From an uncultured Chitinophagaceae bacterium (GTDB lineage Bacteria > Bacteroidota > Bacteroidia > Chitinophagales > Chitinophagaceae), in contig CALKVC010000164.1 of NCBI GenBank assembly GCA_937996595.1, positions 1-12,785 of the forward strand: a stretch of 12,785 nt of DNA, read 5' to 3'. The notes beneath the pieces were generated by a model. The model saw nothing but the letters and a program-made list of their open reading frames with translations, searched no databases and was not told the DNA's origin. The translations under genes were made by a program, and so were the position numbers. Of the stretch, positions 4,549-12,606 are shown one piece after another (positions within the stretch are counted from its first letter, which is position 1; each line of letters begins with the position of its first letter).

Positions 4549-7521
4549 ATGAAACTGAAAGGTTTAGTTTGGTTTTTCACCATTGCTTTAATTCTGATAT
4601 CACTTTGGGAACTTTCTTATACCTGGGTGGTACGCAATTATGAAAGCAGCGTTAAGGCAACGGCAGAGCGCCAGGTAAAGAAATCATCATCAGGTTTACC
4701 GGCCGATGAATTCAATAAACTGGTTAAAGCACGTACACAACACATCCTTGACAGCACCAGGGACAAAGAGATATTTCCACTGGTAGGAACTACTTACCAG
4801 AAGTGCAAGGAAAACGAGTTGAACCTTGGCCTCGATCTCCAGGGCGGTATCAGTGTAACGATGGACGTTAGCCTGGAAGGACTGATCAAATCGCTCAGTA
4901 ATAACCCTAAAGACCCCAAACTGATGCTGGCCCTGCAGGCGGCAACTGCAGAGAAATTAAACAGTGAAGAAAACTACATCACGTTATTCACCAATGCATA
5001 TATCAAACAAAACGGTGCAGGCAGCCTGAGCGCTCTTTTTGCAGGTCCGGGTAAGGAAATTAAGATTGTAGATAATGACGGTACTGTTACCAACAAGATA
5101 AAGAACATTGCCAAAGGTGCCATCAACCAGACTTATAAGATACTTGTTAAACGTATAGATAAGTTCGGGGTGGCGCAACCGAATATCAACCTTGATGAGA
5201 ACAAAGGGGTTATAAACGTGGAACTGGCAGGAATCACTGATGCTGTAAGGGTTCGCAAATACCTTCAATCATCTGCAAACCTCCAGTTCTGGGAAGTTTA
5301 CCGGATAGACGAACTGGCTACTGCATTAAAAAATGCGGATGATAACCTGCAAAACTACCTTAACGGAGTTACTGCCGGCGATACATCCAAAGTGATTGAC
5401 AGTGTTAAGGCCAAACAGAACCAGAATCCTTTCTTAAGGATTATGAACCCGATAGATGTGCAGACTGACAATAACGGAAAACAATTCTTTGCTTCTGCTA
5501 TCGGAAGGGTTGCTTTACAGGATACAGGTACATTCCTGAATTACCTGGAAAATGAAGTAGTTAAATCGGCTTTCCCAACCAATGTTAAATTCCTTTTTGG
5601 TGTAGAGGAAAAATCTGACAAGGGAAATATGAGGTTCCTCCCCCTGTATGCTGTTAAAACCATACCGGCTTCAGATAAAGCGCCCCTGGAAGGTGATGCC
5701 ATTGAAGAAGCCAAACAGGATTTTGATGAACTGGGCCGCCCTGCCATCAAAATGCAGATGAATAGTGTAGGAAGCAAAACCTGGGCCAGGCTTACCGGTA
5801 AAAATGTTGGCCGCCCCATCGCCATCGCACTGGATGATATCGTTTATACGGCACCGAATGTAAACGGCCCCATTGAAGGAGGCAATTCTGAGATTTCCGG
5901 AAATTTCACTGTGGAAGAAGCCCAGGATCTGGCCAATATCCTGAAATCTGGTAAACTGGATGCCCCGGCTAAAATTGTAGCAGAACAGGTTGTTGGGCCT
6001 ACATTGGGCGCAGAAGCTGTTCGTGGCGGTATGATGGCGTTTGTAATCGCTTTCGCTGTAATATTCATCCTGATGCTGGTTTATTACAATACCGGTGGCT
6101 GGGTTGCAAATATCGCTCTCATCCTGAATCTCCTTTTCACTATCGGCGTGTTAACAGCGATGGGCTTTACATTGACCGCTGCCGGAATTGCGGGCCTTGT
6201 ACTTACCATCGGGCTTGCCGTAGATACCAATGTAATTATTTTTGAAAGGATAAAAGACGAACTAACTCACGGTAAGAGTTACCAGCAGGCAATTAACGAT
6301 GGTTACCGCCGTTCACTGGCGCCGGTTATTGATGCACATGTAACTTCTTTGCTTACTGCCATCATCCTGGTATATTTTGGTTTAGGCCCGGTACTTGGCT
6401 TTGCTACTACTCAGATCATCGGTATTATATTATCGCTTTTCTGCGGTATACTTGTATCAAGGCTGATTACAGATTTCTGGACTAACAAGAACCGCCATTT
6501 CAACTATTTCACCGGCCTTTCAAAAAGGATATTCAAACATGCCAATTTTAAATTTGTTGAATACAGGAAAGTGGCTTATATAATTTCAGCGATAGTATTG
6601 CTCGCAGGCATCGGAGCTTTCTTCAATGGTTTTAATGAAGGGGTTGAATTTAAAGGGGGCCGCAGCTATACCATCAGTTTCCCGCAACCGGTTAGTGTAG
6701 ACCTGGTTAGGGATGACCTTAAAGTGGCCTTTAACGAATACCCGGTGATGAAAACAGTTGGCGACGGCAGGCGCATGAATATCACCACCTCATTCATGAA
6801 AGGTGTTGAAAATGCAGACAGTATCGTTCAGACCAAATTATACGAAGGGTTAAACAAAGCGTTGCCTAAAGGCCTTTCCTATTCAGATTTCATCAGTAAA
6901 TACAAGGAAAGCTCTATCACGGTACAACCAACCATTTCAGATGACTTAAAACGCGGTGCGGTAAAAGCAACCATTTTTGCCATGCTGGTGATCTTCCTCT
7001 ATATCTTCATCCGCTTCCGCGACTGGAGGTATTCTGCCGGAACGATCCTTACATTATTGCATGACGTTCTGGTAACCCTTGCCGTTTTCTCATTCTTTAA
7101 AAACATCGTGCCATTCCCGCTGGAAATTGACCAGCATTTTATTGCTGCGGTGTTAACCGTTATCGGTTTCTCCATGAATGATACCGTAATCGTTTTTGAC
7201 AGGATACGAGAATATGCCCGCGACCTGAAAGGGGCCGACAAGAAAACTATCATCAACCGCGCCATCAATGATACGCTGAGTCGTACCATCATGACTTCAG
7301 CAACAGTATTCCTGGTACTCCTTATCCTGTTCATATTTGGTGGTGAAGTAACCCGTGGATTCGCATTCGCGATGCTTATCGGTGTAATCACCGGTACTTA
7401 TTCATCTATTTTCGTGGGTGTTCCTGTACTGGTAGACTTTGCTAAAGACAGGCCCTTGGGAATAGTTGATACAGCTCATACTACTGTTACAACCAAAAGC
7501 GGAACTAAAATTGTAAAATAA
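4549..7521 (+). CDS. secDF: Fused protein-export protein SecDF
   Basis: SecD and SecF joined in one 990-residue polytopic inner-membrane protein that uses the proton gradient to pull preproteins through SecYEG. The SecD half has an N-terminal membrane helix (4-20), the large periplasmic P1 region starting at the conserved LGLDLQGG (93-100), and a membrane block (about 494-640) with GLVLTIGLAVDTNVIIFERIKDEL, whose Asp559 aligns with the proton-pathway Asp of SecD (E. coli Asp519). The SecF half begins about residue 665, has a membrane helix (675-693), the EFKGG motif (700-704), a short periplasmic domain, and a final membrane block (about 803-963) with LLHDVLVTL (Asp839), NDTVIVFDRIREYA and a conserved Arg. 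Fusion is normal in Bacteroidota. The ATG at 4549 starts just before the first helix. It has its own promoter motif and an intrinsic terminator 22 bp after the stop, so it is probably monocistronic. It acts with YajC, encoded in the same neighbourhood. Confidence 0.96.
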   Translation: MKLKGLVWFFTIALILISLWELSYTWVVRNYESSVKATAERQVKKSSSGLPADEFNKLVKARTQHILDSTRDKEIFPLVGTTYQKCKENELNLGLDLQGGISVTMDVSLEGLIKSLSNNPKDPKLMLALQAATAEKLNSEENYITLFTNAYIKQNGAGSLSALFAGPGKEIKIVDNDGTVTNKIKNIAKGAINQTYKILVKRIDKFGVAQPNINLDENKGVINVELAGITDAVRVRKYLQSSANLQFWEVYRIDELATALKNADDNLQNYLNGVTAGDTSKVIDSVKAKQNQNPFLRIMNPIDVQTDNNGKQFFASAIGRVALQDTGTFLNYLENEVVKSAFPTNVKFLFGVEEKSDKGNMRFLPLYAVKTIPASDKAPLEGDAIEEAKQDFDELGRPAIKMQMNSVGSKTWARLTGKNVGRPIAIALDDIVYTAPNVNGPIEGGNSEISGNFTVEEAQDLANILKSGKLDAPAKIVAEQVVGPTLGAEAVRGGMMAFVIAFAVIFILMLVYYNTGGWVANIALILNLLFTIGVLTAMGFTLTAAGIAGLVLTIGLAVDTNVIIFERIKDELTHGKSYQQAINDGYRRSLAPVIDAHVTSLLTAIILVYFGLGPVLGFATTQIIGIILSLFCGILVSRLITDFWTNKNRHFNYFTGLSKRIFKHANFKFVEYRKVAYIISAIVLLAGIGAFFNGFNEGVEFKGGRSYTISFPQPVSVDLVRDDLKVAFNEYPVMKTVGDGRRMNITTSFMKGVENADSIVQTKLYEGLNKALPKGLSYSDFISKYKESSITVQPTISDDLKRGAVKATIFAMLVIFLYIFIRFRDWRYSAGTILTLLHDVLVTLAVFSFFKNIVPFPLEIDQHFIAAVLTVIGFSMNDTVIVFDRIREYARDLKGADKKTIINRAINDTLSRTIMTSATVFLVLLILFIFGGEVTRGFAFAMLIGVITGTYSSIFVGVPVLVDFAKDRPLGIVDTAHTTVTTKSGTKIVK

Positions 7522-7542
7522 GTTATTCTGCTATATAGAACT

Positions 7543-7571
7543 AAAAACCCGTCGGAATGACGGGTTTTTTT
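7543..7571 (+). terminator. Intrinsic terminator after secDF
   Basis: AAAAACCCGTC (7543-7553), loop GGAAT, GACGGGTTTTT (7559-7569), then more T to 7571: an 11-bp perfect stem with a GC-rich core and a T-run. The A-run on the other side lets it work in reverse for the Fe-S carrier gene, whose stop is about 110 bp to the right. Confidence 0.92.
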
Positions 7572-7679
7572 ATGCTGATATCGTTAGAACAGAAACGGCA
7601 TATGTAAACTGATAAAAGATGAATCATAACGTATACCCGTTGACCTGTAAATAAGGTATTACAGTGGTAGTGATATCAA

Positions 7680-8024
7680 TTACACAGCAAAACTGGTTCC
7701 GCAGCCACAGGTACTGCTTGCATTCGGGTTCTTAAACGTGAATCCCCGGGAATTCAATCCTCCTTCCCAGTCAATTTCCATACCGAACAGGTAAATGCCA
7801 TGTGCCTTATCAATTATGAAACGCAAGCCTTCCTGTTCAAAAATGTCATCATTATTTTTCTCGGTATCAAAATCCAGTACATAAGTCATGCCACTGCAAC
7901 CTCCCCCCTTTACACCTATCCTCAGTTTTTTGGTATCGTCAAATCCTTCAACAGCCATCAGCCTTTTAATTTCATTCATGGCAGCATCAGTAAAATGTAC
8001 AGGAACTTTAACTTCAGTTTCCAT
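7680..8024 (-). CDS. A-type Fe-S cluster carrier (HesB/IscA/ErpA family)
   Basis: A 114-residue HesB-like protein that carries or transfers [2Fe-2S]/[4Fe-4S] clusters to apo-enzymes in the cytosol. The three conserved cysteines are present: Cys43 in VKGGGCSGMTY, and Cys106 and Cys108 in the C-terminal TCGCGTSF. The usual beta strands (LRIGVKGGG, YVLDFD, LRFIIDK) and the D/N-x-x-G-F-x-F-x-N-P segment (SRGFTFKNPNA, 92-102) are intact. Length fits the family (105-120). IscA, ErpA and SufA cannot be separated by motifs alone, and no isc or suf genes are adjacent. The ATG at 8024 is 16 nt downstream of a TAATTTTG -7 element on this strand. It is divergent from the small membrane-protein gene at 8141. 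Confidence 0.94.
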   Translation of the reverse strand: METEVKVPVHFTDAAMNEIKRLMAVEGFDDTKKLRIGVKGGGCSGMTYVLDFDTEKNNDDIFEQEGLRFIIDKAHGIYLFGMEIDWEGGLNSRGFTFKNPNASSTCGCGTSFAV

Positions 8025-8040
8025 AATCGCATTGTTTTTA

Positions 8041-8048
8041 CAAAATTA
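8041..8048 (-). promoter_or_regulatory. -7 element before the Fe-S carrier gene
   Basis: Minus-strand TAATTTTG, a full TAnnTTTG match, ends 16 nt before the ATG at 8024. It faces a plus-strand -7 element at 8115-8122, so the two divergent promoters share about 66 bp and their upstream regions overlap. Confidence 0.5.
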
Positions 8049-8114
8049 CTATTTAAAATAATGCTTTCTTTTCAGCTAATTTTCGAAAGCAGGAATTTGT
8101 TAAGGCATCTTGGT

Positions 8115-8122
8115 TATTTTTG
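8115..8122 (+). promoter_or_regulatory. -7 element before the small membrane-protein gene
   Basis: TATTTTTG, a full TAnnTTTG match, ends 18 nt before ATG 8141. A TTTG at 8096-8099 is a possible -33 element with a short 15-bp spacer. It probably also drives the acyl-CoA mutase gene downstream, which has no clear promoter of its own. Confidence 0.5.
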
Positions 8123-8140
8123 TACCTAATAAAATAATCT

Positions 8141-8668
8141 ATGCAATTACTGGCATTCGAGTTTAAGTTTGAATATGTTCAGGTAACGGTTATGGTTCTG
8201 TTTTTTGTAATTATCATGCTGTTGTTATTTGAATTCAGGTCAATGAAGGACCAGATAAAGGAAGGGCTGGGGATTAACAGGGATGGCCTGAAATTACAAC
8301 TGGAGGCGCTGGAAAGGCTTACCTTATTTACAGAAAGAGCAGGGTTGAAAAGCCTGATCAGCCGGGTTTCCGCTTCCAGCATGTATGTAGCCGGTGTGCA
8401 TGCAGAATTGGTGGATGCCATAAAATCGGAATATGAATATAATATTACACAGCAGATTTATGTAAGTCCGGAAATGTGGAATGCCGTAACCCGGATGAAA
8501 GACCAGAATATATACATCATCAACCAACTGGCAGCCACCCTTCCTCCGGATGCATCGGGGATAGAATTAAGCAGGCGTATACTGGAGTACAGCATGACTA
8601 AAGATGCAGAACTAAACAGGATTGTGCTGGATGCCCTGCAATTTGAGGCAAAAAAACTGTTGAAATAA
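8141..8668 (+). CDS. Single-TM protein of unknown function, Bacteroidota type
   Basis: A 175-residue protein with one strongly hydrophobic segment (about residues 13-31, VQVTVMVLFFVIIMLLLFE) near the N-terminus, then a basic/amphipathic helical soluble part, mostly alpha-helical by composition. After the membrane anchor, SMKDQIKEGLGINRDGLKLQLEALERLTLFTERAGL (34-69) looks like a long helix that could form a coiled coil. The soluble part would face the cytosol if the N-terminus is outside; topology is inferred only. I recall similar Bacteroidota proteins grouped as DUF7935, but am not certain of the number. The gene is 37 bp upstream of the acyl-CoA mutase gene on the same strand, which suggests cotranscription but does not show a shared function. 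Confidence 0.8.
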   Translation: MQLLAFEFKFEYVQVTVMVLFFVIIMLLLFEFRSMKDQIKEGLGINRDGLKLQLEALERLTLFTERAGLKSLISRVSASSMYVAGVHAELVDAIKSEYEYNITQQIYVSPEMWNAVTRMKDQNIYIINQLAATLPPDASGIELSRRILEYSMTKDAELNRIVLDALQFEAKKLLK

Positions 8669-8705
8669 CTTTTCATACGATATTAATAACCTTATTCTTA
8701 CAAAT

Positions 8706-10265
8706 ATGTCTTCAAAAAACATCAGTACAGATTCCGGCATACAGGTAAAAGAAGTGTATACAGCTGAAGACAATAAGCACCCGGATAATTCCCTGCCGGG
8801 TCAATTTCCGTACACCCGTGGCGTTCAACCCGATATGTACCGGGGCAAACTATGGACGATGCGCCAGTATGCGGGATTTTCAACAGCGGAAGAAAGCAAT
8901 AAAAGGTACCATTACCTGCTAAGCCAGGGAGTAAGCGGCTTAAGTGTTGCATTTGACCTGCCAACCCAGATAGGTTATGACAGCGACCATCCGCTGGCTG
9001 ATGGTGAGGTGGGCAAAGTAGGTGTTGCCATCGACAGCCTGGAAGATATGGAGAAACTGTTTGATGGTATCAGGCTGGATGCGGTATCAACATCCATGAC
9101 CATCAATGCCACCGGCTTTATATTACTTTCTTTCTATGTGGCGCTTGCCAGGAAACAGGGTGTGCCGCTGGATAAGATAACAGGAACCATCCAGAATGAT
9201 ATATTGAAGGAATATGCGGCCAGGGGTACCTATATTTATCCGCCCAAACCATCCATGCGCATCATCACCGATATTTTTGAATGGTGCAGCAGGGAAGTGC
9301 CCAAATGGAATACCATTTCCATTTCCGGTTACCATATACGGGAAGCCGGAAGTACCGCTGTACAGGAAATTGCATTTACACTAAGTAACGGTAAAGCATA
9401 TGTGCAGGCTGCCCTTGAAAAAGGGCTCGATATCAATGTATTTGGCAAAAGGCTTTCTTTTTTCTTCAATTCGCATAACAACCTGTTTGAAGAAGTGGCC
9501 AAATTCAGGGCTGCCAGGAAAATGTGGGCGAAAATCATGAAAGACCTGGGCGCTACGGATGAAAAAGCGCTGATGCTGAGGTTTCATACACAAACAGGTG
9601 GCAGCACCTTAACGGCCCAGCAGCCACAAAACAACATATCCCGTGTTACCATTCAAACGCTGGCTGCTGTGCTGGGCGGTACACAGTCGCTCCATACCAA
9701 TGGCTTTGATGAAGCACTAAGCCTGCCGACCGAAGATGCGGCAAGGATAGCATTGCGCACCCAGCAGATAGTGGCATTTGAAAGCGGCGTCACCGATACC
9801 GTGGACCCGCTGGCAGGTAGTTATTTTATTGAATCACTAACCGCAGAAGTGGAAAAAGAAGCCTGGAAACTGATTGAACGAATAGATATGATGGGTGGAA
9901 GTGTTGCTGCCATAGAAGAAGGTTTCATGCAGGATGAAATAGCCCGGAGCGCTTATGCTTACCAGAAACATATTGAAGACGGCACAAAAGTGATTGTTGG
10001 CGTTAACCGGTTCGATATTAATGAAACCAATCACCCACCCCTGCTGAAAATAGACGAAAGCATTCAAAAAATGCAAGTTGAAAAACTGAAAGCCCTGCGA
10101 GCAAAACGGGATAATGAAGCTGTAGCGAAATGCCTTGCCGCCCTGAGTTCTGCAGCAACCGGAACTGAAAACATCATGCCATTTGTTTTAGATGCGGTTG
10201 AAAAGTATTGCACGCTGGGCGAAATTTCTGATACACTCAGGAATATATATGGTGAATACAGGTAA
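8706..10265 (+). CDS. Methylmalonyl-CoA mutase family catalytic subunit without B12 domain
   Basis: A 519-residue TIM-barrel catalytic domain of adenosylcobalamin-dependent acyl-CoA mutases, probably interconverting methylmalonyl-CoA and succinyl-CoA. Family landmarks: PYTRGVQPDMYRGKLWTMRQYAGFSTAEESN (36-65), LSVAFDLPTQIGYDSDHP, TIQNDILKEYAARGTYIYPP (161-180), SISGYHIREAGST (205-217), FHTQTGGSTLTAQQP and TQSLHTNGFDEALSLPTE. By motif alignment to P. shermanii MCM (Tyr89, Arg207, His244), the equivalents are Tyr55, Arg173 and His210. Tyr plus Arg at the carboxylate-binding sites favours methylmalonyl-CoA; isobutyryl- and 2-hydroxyisobutyryl-CoA mutases have Phe/Ile and Gln there. The chain ends at IYGEYR, where full-length MCM (about 710 residues) continues to the C-terminal B12-binding domain. 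It must therefore pair with a separate cobalamin-binding subunit, as in archaeal and HCM-type enzymes; none is in this window. The name methylmalonyl-CoA mutase family protein is safer than mutA or mutB. Confidence 0.9.
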   Translation: MSSKNISTDSGIQVKEVYTAEDNKHPDNSLPGQFPYTRGVQPDMYRGKLWTMRQYAGFSTAEESNKRYHYLLSQGVSGLSVAFDLPTQIGYDSDHPLADGEVGKVGVAIDSLEDMEKLFDGIRLDAVSTSMTINATGFILLSFYVALARKQGVPLDKITGTIQNDILKEYAARGTYIYPPKPSMRIITDIFEWCSREVPKWNTISISGYHIREAGSTAVQEIAFTLSNGKAYVQAALEKGLDINVFGKRLSFFFNSHNNLFEEVAKFRAARKMWAKIMKDLGATDEKALMLRFHTQTGGSTLTAQQPQNNISRVTIQTLAAVLGGTQSLHTNGFDEALSLPTEDAARIALRTQQIVAFESGVTDTVDPLAGSYFIESLTAEVEKEAWKLIERIDMMGGSVAAIEEGFMQDEIARSAYAYQKHIEDGTKVIVGVNRFDINETNHPPLLKIDESIQKMQVEKLKALRAKRDNEAVAKCLAALSSAATGTENIMPFVLDAVEKYCTLGEISDTLRNIYGEYR

Positions 10266-10339
10266 ATACCCTGAAACAGTTTGTTTCCTATTTAGCATTA
10301 GCCGTGAAATAATGCATAAATGCCATTCACACAACTTAA

Positions 10340-10370
10340 TTGCCGGTTGCAAGTTTGATTTTTACCTTTG
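10340..10370 (+). promoter_or_regulatory. Promoter before the CarboxypepD_reg-like gene
   Basis: TTG at 10340-10342, a 20-bp spacer, then TACCTTTG at 10363-10370: both the -33 and TAnnTTTG -7 elements at normal Bacteroidota spacing, the best promoter in the window. It predicts a leader of about 70 nt to the start at 10448. Confidence 0.6.
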
Positions 10371-10447
10371 CTGATAATACTCCATCAATTTGTTTCAGTG
10401 ATTAAATTGTCAAACCCATCGTAAATAATATTTAAGCAATTTTAAAA

Positions 10448-11314
10448 GTGGCTGCCTTCAAATTAAGTATTTATAAACAGTATGTCAGGTTTCAGCGCTG
10501 GGGGCTTACTTTTTATTTTACAATCTGTTGCATCCCGGCATTCTCACAATCGCTTATCTCAGGTAAAATAGTAAATAACCGGGATGGCAAACCTGTTACC
10601 AATGCATCAATAGGGATCCCTGGTAAGCGGTTCAGGCAATCGGATGCCAATGGTAACTTCAGGTTTACACTTAGTGAATTTAAGCAACGGGACAGTCTTA
10701 TCATTACATCTGTTGGTTTCAAAACGGTGCGCATCCCGGTTACCGAAGCTGTTAACATGAAGGAATTCAGGCTGCAAGAACAAGTGAAAGACCTGCAGCC
10801 ACTGGTGCTTACATCTTACCTGAACGAAGGAGCCAGTGGCTCTAAATCTGAAACAACCGGTTATTTCATAAGCTGGAATACGAACCATACCGGCGCTGAA
10901 ATCGGAAAGATATTTTACATCAACCAAAATGAATATAAACTGGAACGGGTGCGGTTTAAGGTGAATAACCAGTGCGATACCTGCCAGATCATGCTGCACA
11001 TCAGGGCTATGGTTAATTATATACCCGGAGATGAAATCTTATACGACAGCATAACTACTACGGTTAAACGTCTTTCTTTTGATGACAGGTTTTCAGAATT
11101 TGACCTACGGCCATACAACCTGGTTTTTAAACAAAGGGAAATAATGGTTAGCCTGGAAGTGTTGCACTGCACCGGAAGCGATAAACCTGGCTGCTCATTT
11201 TGTTTCATAGGTACTGAAGAAGGAGAATACTATTATAAAAACAGCAAAAAATACGATTGGCTTAAATCTGAAAACGATTTCAGCATTTATATGCGGCTTA
11301 TATACAGGTTTTAG
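10448..11314 (+). CDS. Secreted CarboxypepD_reg-like domain protein
   Basis: A 288-residue exported protein. A signal peptide spans about residues 1-33 (basic start, hydrophobic core LTFYFTICCIPAFS), with cleavage likely after AFS. Residues 35-112 are a carboxypeptidase regulatory-like (transthyretin-type) beta-sandwich: LISGKIVNNRDGKPVTNASIGIPG, a DANGNFRF strand turn (67-73) and LIITSVGFKTVRI. These domains are common on Bacteroidota surface proteins, including the N-termini of SusC-like receptors. Residues 130-288 form a second, unrecognised beta-rich region with five cysteines (176, 179, 241, 249, 252), including two CxxC pairs. There is no TonB-dependent barrel. The start is a GTG at 10448: the frame closes at a TAA at 10433-10435 and no in-frame ATG precedes the signal peptide. 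It has its own promoter and converges on the glycosyltransferase gene with a 59-bp gap. Function unknown; an envelope or secreted role is inferred. Confidence 0.8.
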   Translation: MAAFKLSIYKQYVRFQRWGLTFYFTICCIPAFSQSLISGKIVNNRDGKPVTNASIGIPGKRFRQSDANGNFRFTLSEFKQRDSLIITSVGFKTVRIPVTEAVNMKEFRLQEQVKDLQPLVLTSYLNEGASGSKSETTGYFISWNTNHTGAEIGKIFYINQNEYKLERVRFKVNNQCDTCQIMLHIRAMVNYIPGDEILYDSITTTVKRLSFDDRFSEFDLRPYNLVFKQREIMVSLEVLHCTGSDKPGCSFCFIGTEEGEYYYKNSKKYDWLKSENDFSIYMRLIYRF

Positions 11315-11331
11315 ACGTATGTACAAACGGT

Positions 11332-11356
11332 TGCAGGTATCTGACCTGTGTTTTGC
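11332..11356 (+). terminator. Weak possible terminator in the convergent gap
   Basis: CAGGT (11334-11338), loop ATCTG, ACCTG (11344-11348), extendable by G-T pairs, followed by TGTTTT. The stem is short and the T-run only four bases, so this is a weak call. Confidence 0.25.
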
Positions 11357-11373
11357 CAAACTAACGATAATTA

Positions 11374-12585
11374 CTATCCTCTGTAATTTTTCAACAGGTA
11401 AACATAAAATATCCTTGCAGGCTTGTGATTTCTCAATAACTTAATTAAAATTGGCTTTTCGGCCTTTTCAAAAACATCCTGGTAATGTATATTTGGATTA
11501 CAGTAATTATCAGAAGAAGTGATAAAGTAAGCATCATTGCCGGGAAGAATTTTTTTCCGGTATTTGTTAAGCCATGCATAATGGTGGATATCAAACAGGT
11601 CTCCAATGGCTACAAAATCAAGATTAAGTGGTTGTGCAACATAATTGTCCAAATGTGCCCCCGGGAACCACTTGTTACTTATTAAAAAAGTTGTTGGCGT
11701 TTTTCCCTGCATCCTGTTGGTTTCATAAATCGTTTTGAATTCCTTGCATAGAGAATTCCATCCGTACATATCCAGTGTAAAATCACCCGCTCCCAATTCA
11801 TCTTGCGATTTTTTACCAAGCGTTCCAGGCATATAATTAATGAGTAAAACTCCTGATATAATTATCGTCAGCAATAATGCTACAGCCATTTTACACAATT
11901 TATAAAATCGGTTTGCAAATACATTATTCGTGTTTAGCCGGTCAGAAACCCAGCATGCTGTAAAAATCATAAGGGGAATATATGCAGGCCCGGACCAATG
12001 GGGCAAAGTATCTCTGAATAATGAAATGCAAAGCAATAGAAGAATCAATGGAAGAGATAAAAACAGTAATACCCTTTTTAGCCCTGGTTGAATACAAGGG
12101 GGAAACTTAGCTGCGGTTGACAGACTGAATATATACAGGAAGTAGTTTAGGGGATTATTATATAGAATTCCCCCAAATAACTCTTTTGAAAAGCTTTCAA
12201 TATCAACCGCAGGATTACCAGTCATAGTTACCCTGGCGCTGTGGTAATTATAAGTTATGAAGTTATTTTCCACATTCCATATAAATATCGGGGAAATGAT
12301 TACTAAACATATTAATGCCGATAGATACAGGTAAGGATTTTTGAAGAGACCCCGATGATAAAATATGATATATAGCCCAAACCCAACCCAGAGAAAGGCA
12401 CCATGAATCTTAGACATGATGCATATGCCTGAAACAAAGCCAAATACAATCATTTTTATGTTCCCTTTTTTGGAATAAGCATTTTCGGAAATGATGTCGA
12501 CTATCAGGTATAACCCTGCTATCCAGAAAAACAATTCCGGCGAATCGGGTAAAATGAATATTCCTTTAAACTTTTGGGCCAGCAT
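11374..12585 (-). CDS. GT39/PMT_2-type membrane glycosyltransferase, N-terminally truncated
   Basis: A multi-pass membrane protein of the PMT_2/ArnT-like (GT39, GT-C fold) group, which transfers sugars from polyprenyl-phosphate donors at the outer face of the inner membrane; substrate unknown. Visible landmarks: ILPDSPELFFW (11-21), matching the family PDxPL(L)F motif, SKIHGAFLW (58-66, usually K-Y-H-G), LPHWSGPAYIPL (194-205, usually LPHWxxPAY), at least seven hydrophobic helices, and a soluble C-terminal domain beginning near DMYGWNSLCKEF (272-283). Family members are about 500-550 residues; here about 100-130 N-terminal residues are missing, including the first membrane helix and the acidic residues of the first external loop normally needed for catalysis. 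The frame continues without Met to 12624 (PTDIPILKPSLVG) and then meets a TAA at 12625-12627, so ATG 12585 is only the first available start and lies inside a helix. The gene is AT-richer than its neighbours. Treat as a pseudogene or a chimeric/incomplete copy. Confidence 0.8.
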   Translation of the reverse strand: MLAQKFKGIFILPDSPELFFWIAGLYLIVDIISENAYSKKGNIKMIVFGFVSGICIMSKIHGAFLWVGFGLYIIFYHRGLFKNPYLYLSALICLVIISPIFIWNVENNFITYNYHSARVTMTGNPAVDIESFSKELFGGILYNNPLNYFLYIFSLSTAAKFPPCIQPGLKRVLLFLSLPLILLLLCISLFRDTLPHWSGPAYIPLMIFTACWVSDRLNTNNVFANRFYKLCKMAVALLLTIIISGVLLINYMPGTLGKKSQDELGAGDFTLDMYGWNSLCKEFKTIYETNRMQGKTPTTFLISNKWFPGAHLDNYVAQPLNLDFVAIGDLFDIHHYAWLNKYRKKILPGNDAYFITSSDNYCNPNIHYQDVFEKAEKPILIKLLRNHKPARIFYVYLLKNYRG

Positions 12586-12606
12586 ACCTACTAAAGATGG
12601 TTTTAG

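Noticed and set aside
7800..8129. 109-codon plus-strand ORF over the Fe-S carrier gene
   Set aside because: Shadow of the HesB-family gene, whose three cysteines and length are intact on the minus strand.
8669..8705. Cobalamin riboswitch before the mutase gene
   Set aside because: The gap is only 37 bp, far too short for a B12 riboswitch, and the leader of the upstream gene is also too short.
10273..10287. GAAACA-GTT-TGTTTC hairpin after the mutase gene as a terminator
   Set aside because: AT-rich 6-bp stem with no following T-run; not convincing.
10192..10374. 60-codon plus-strand ORF overlapping the mutase 3' end
   Set aside because: It begins inside the mutase gene in another frame and ends over the next promoter; no protein-like signal.
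11485..11685. 66-codon plus-strand ORF within the glycosyltransferase gene
   Set aside because: Antisense to the clearly family-like minus-strand frame.
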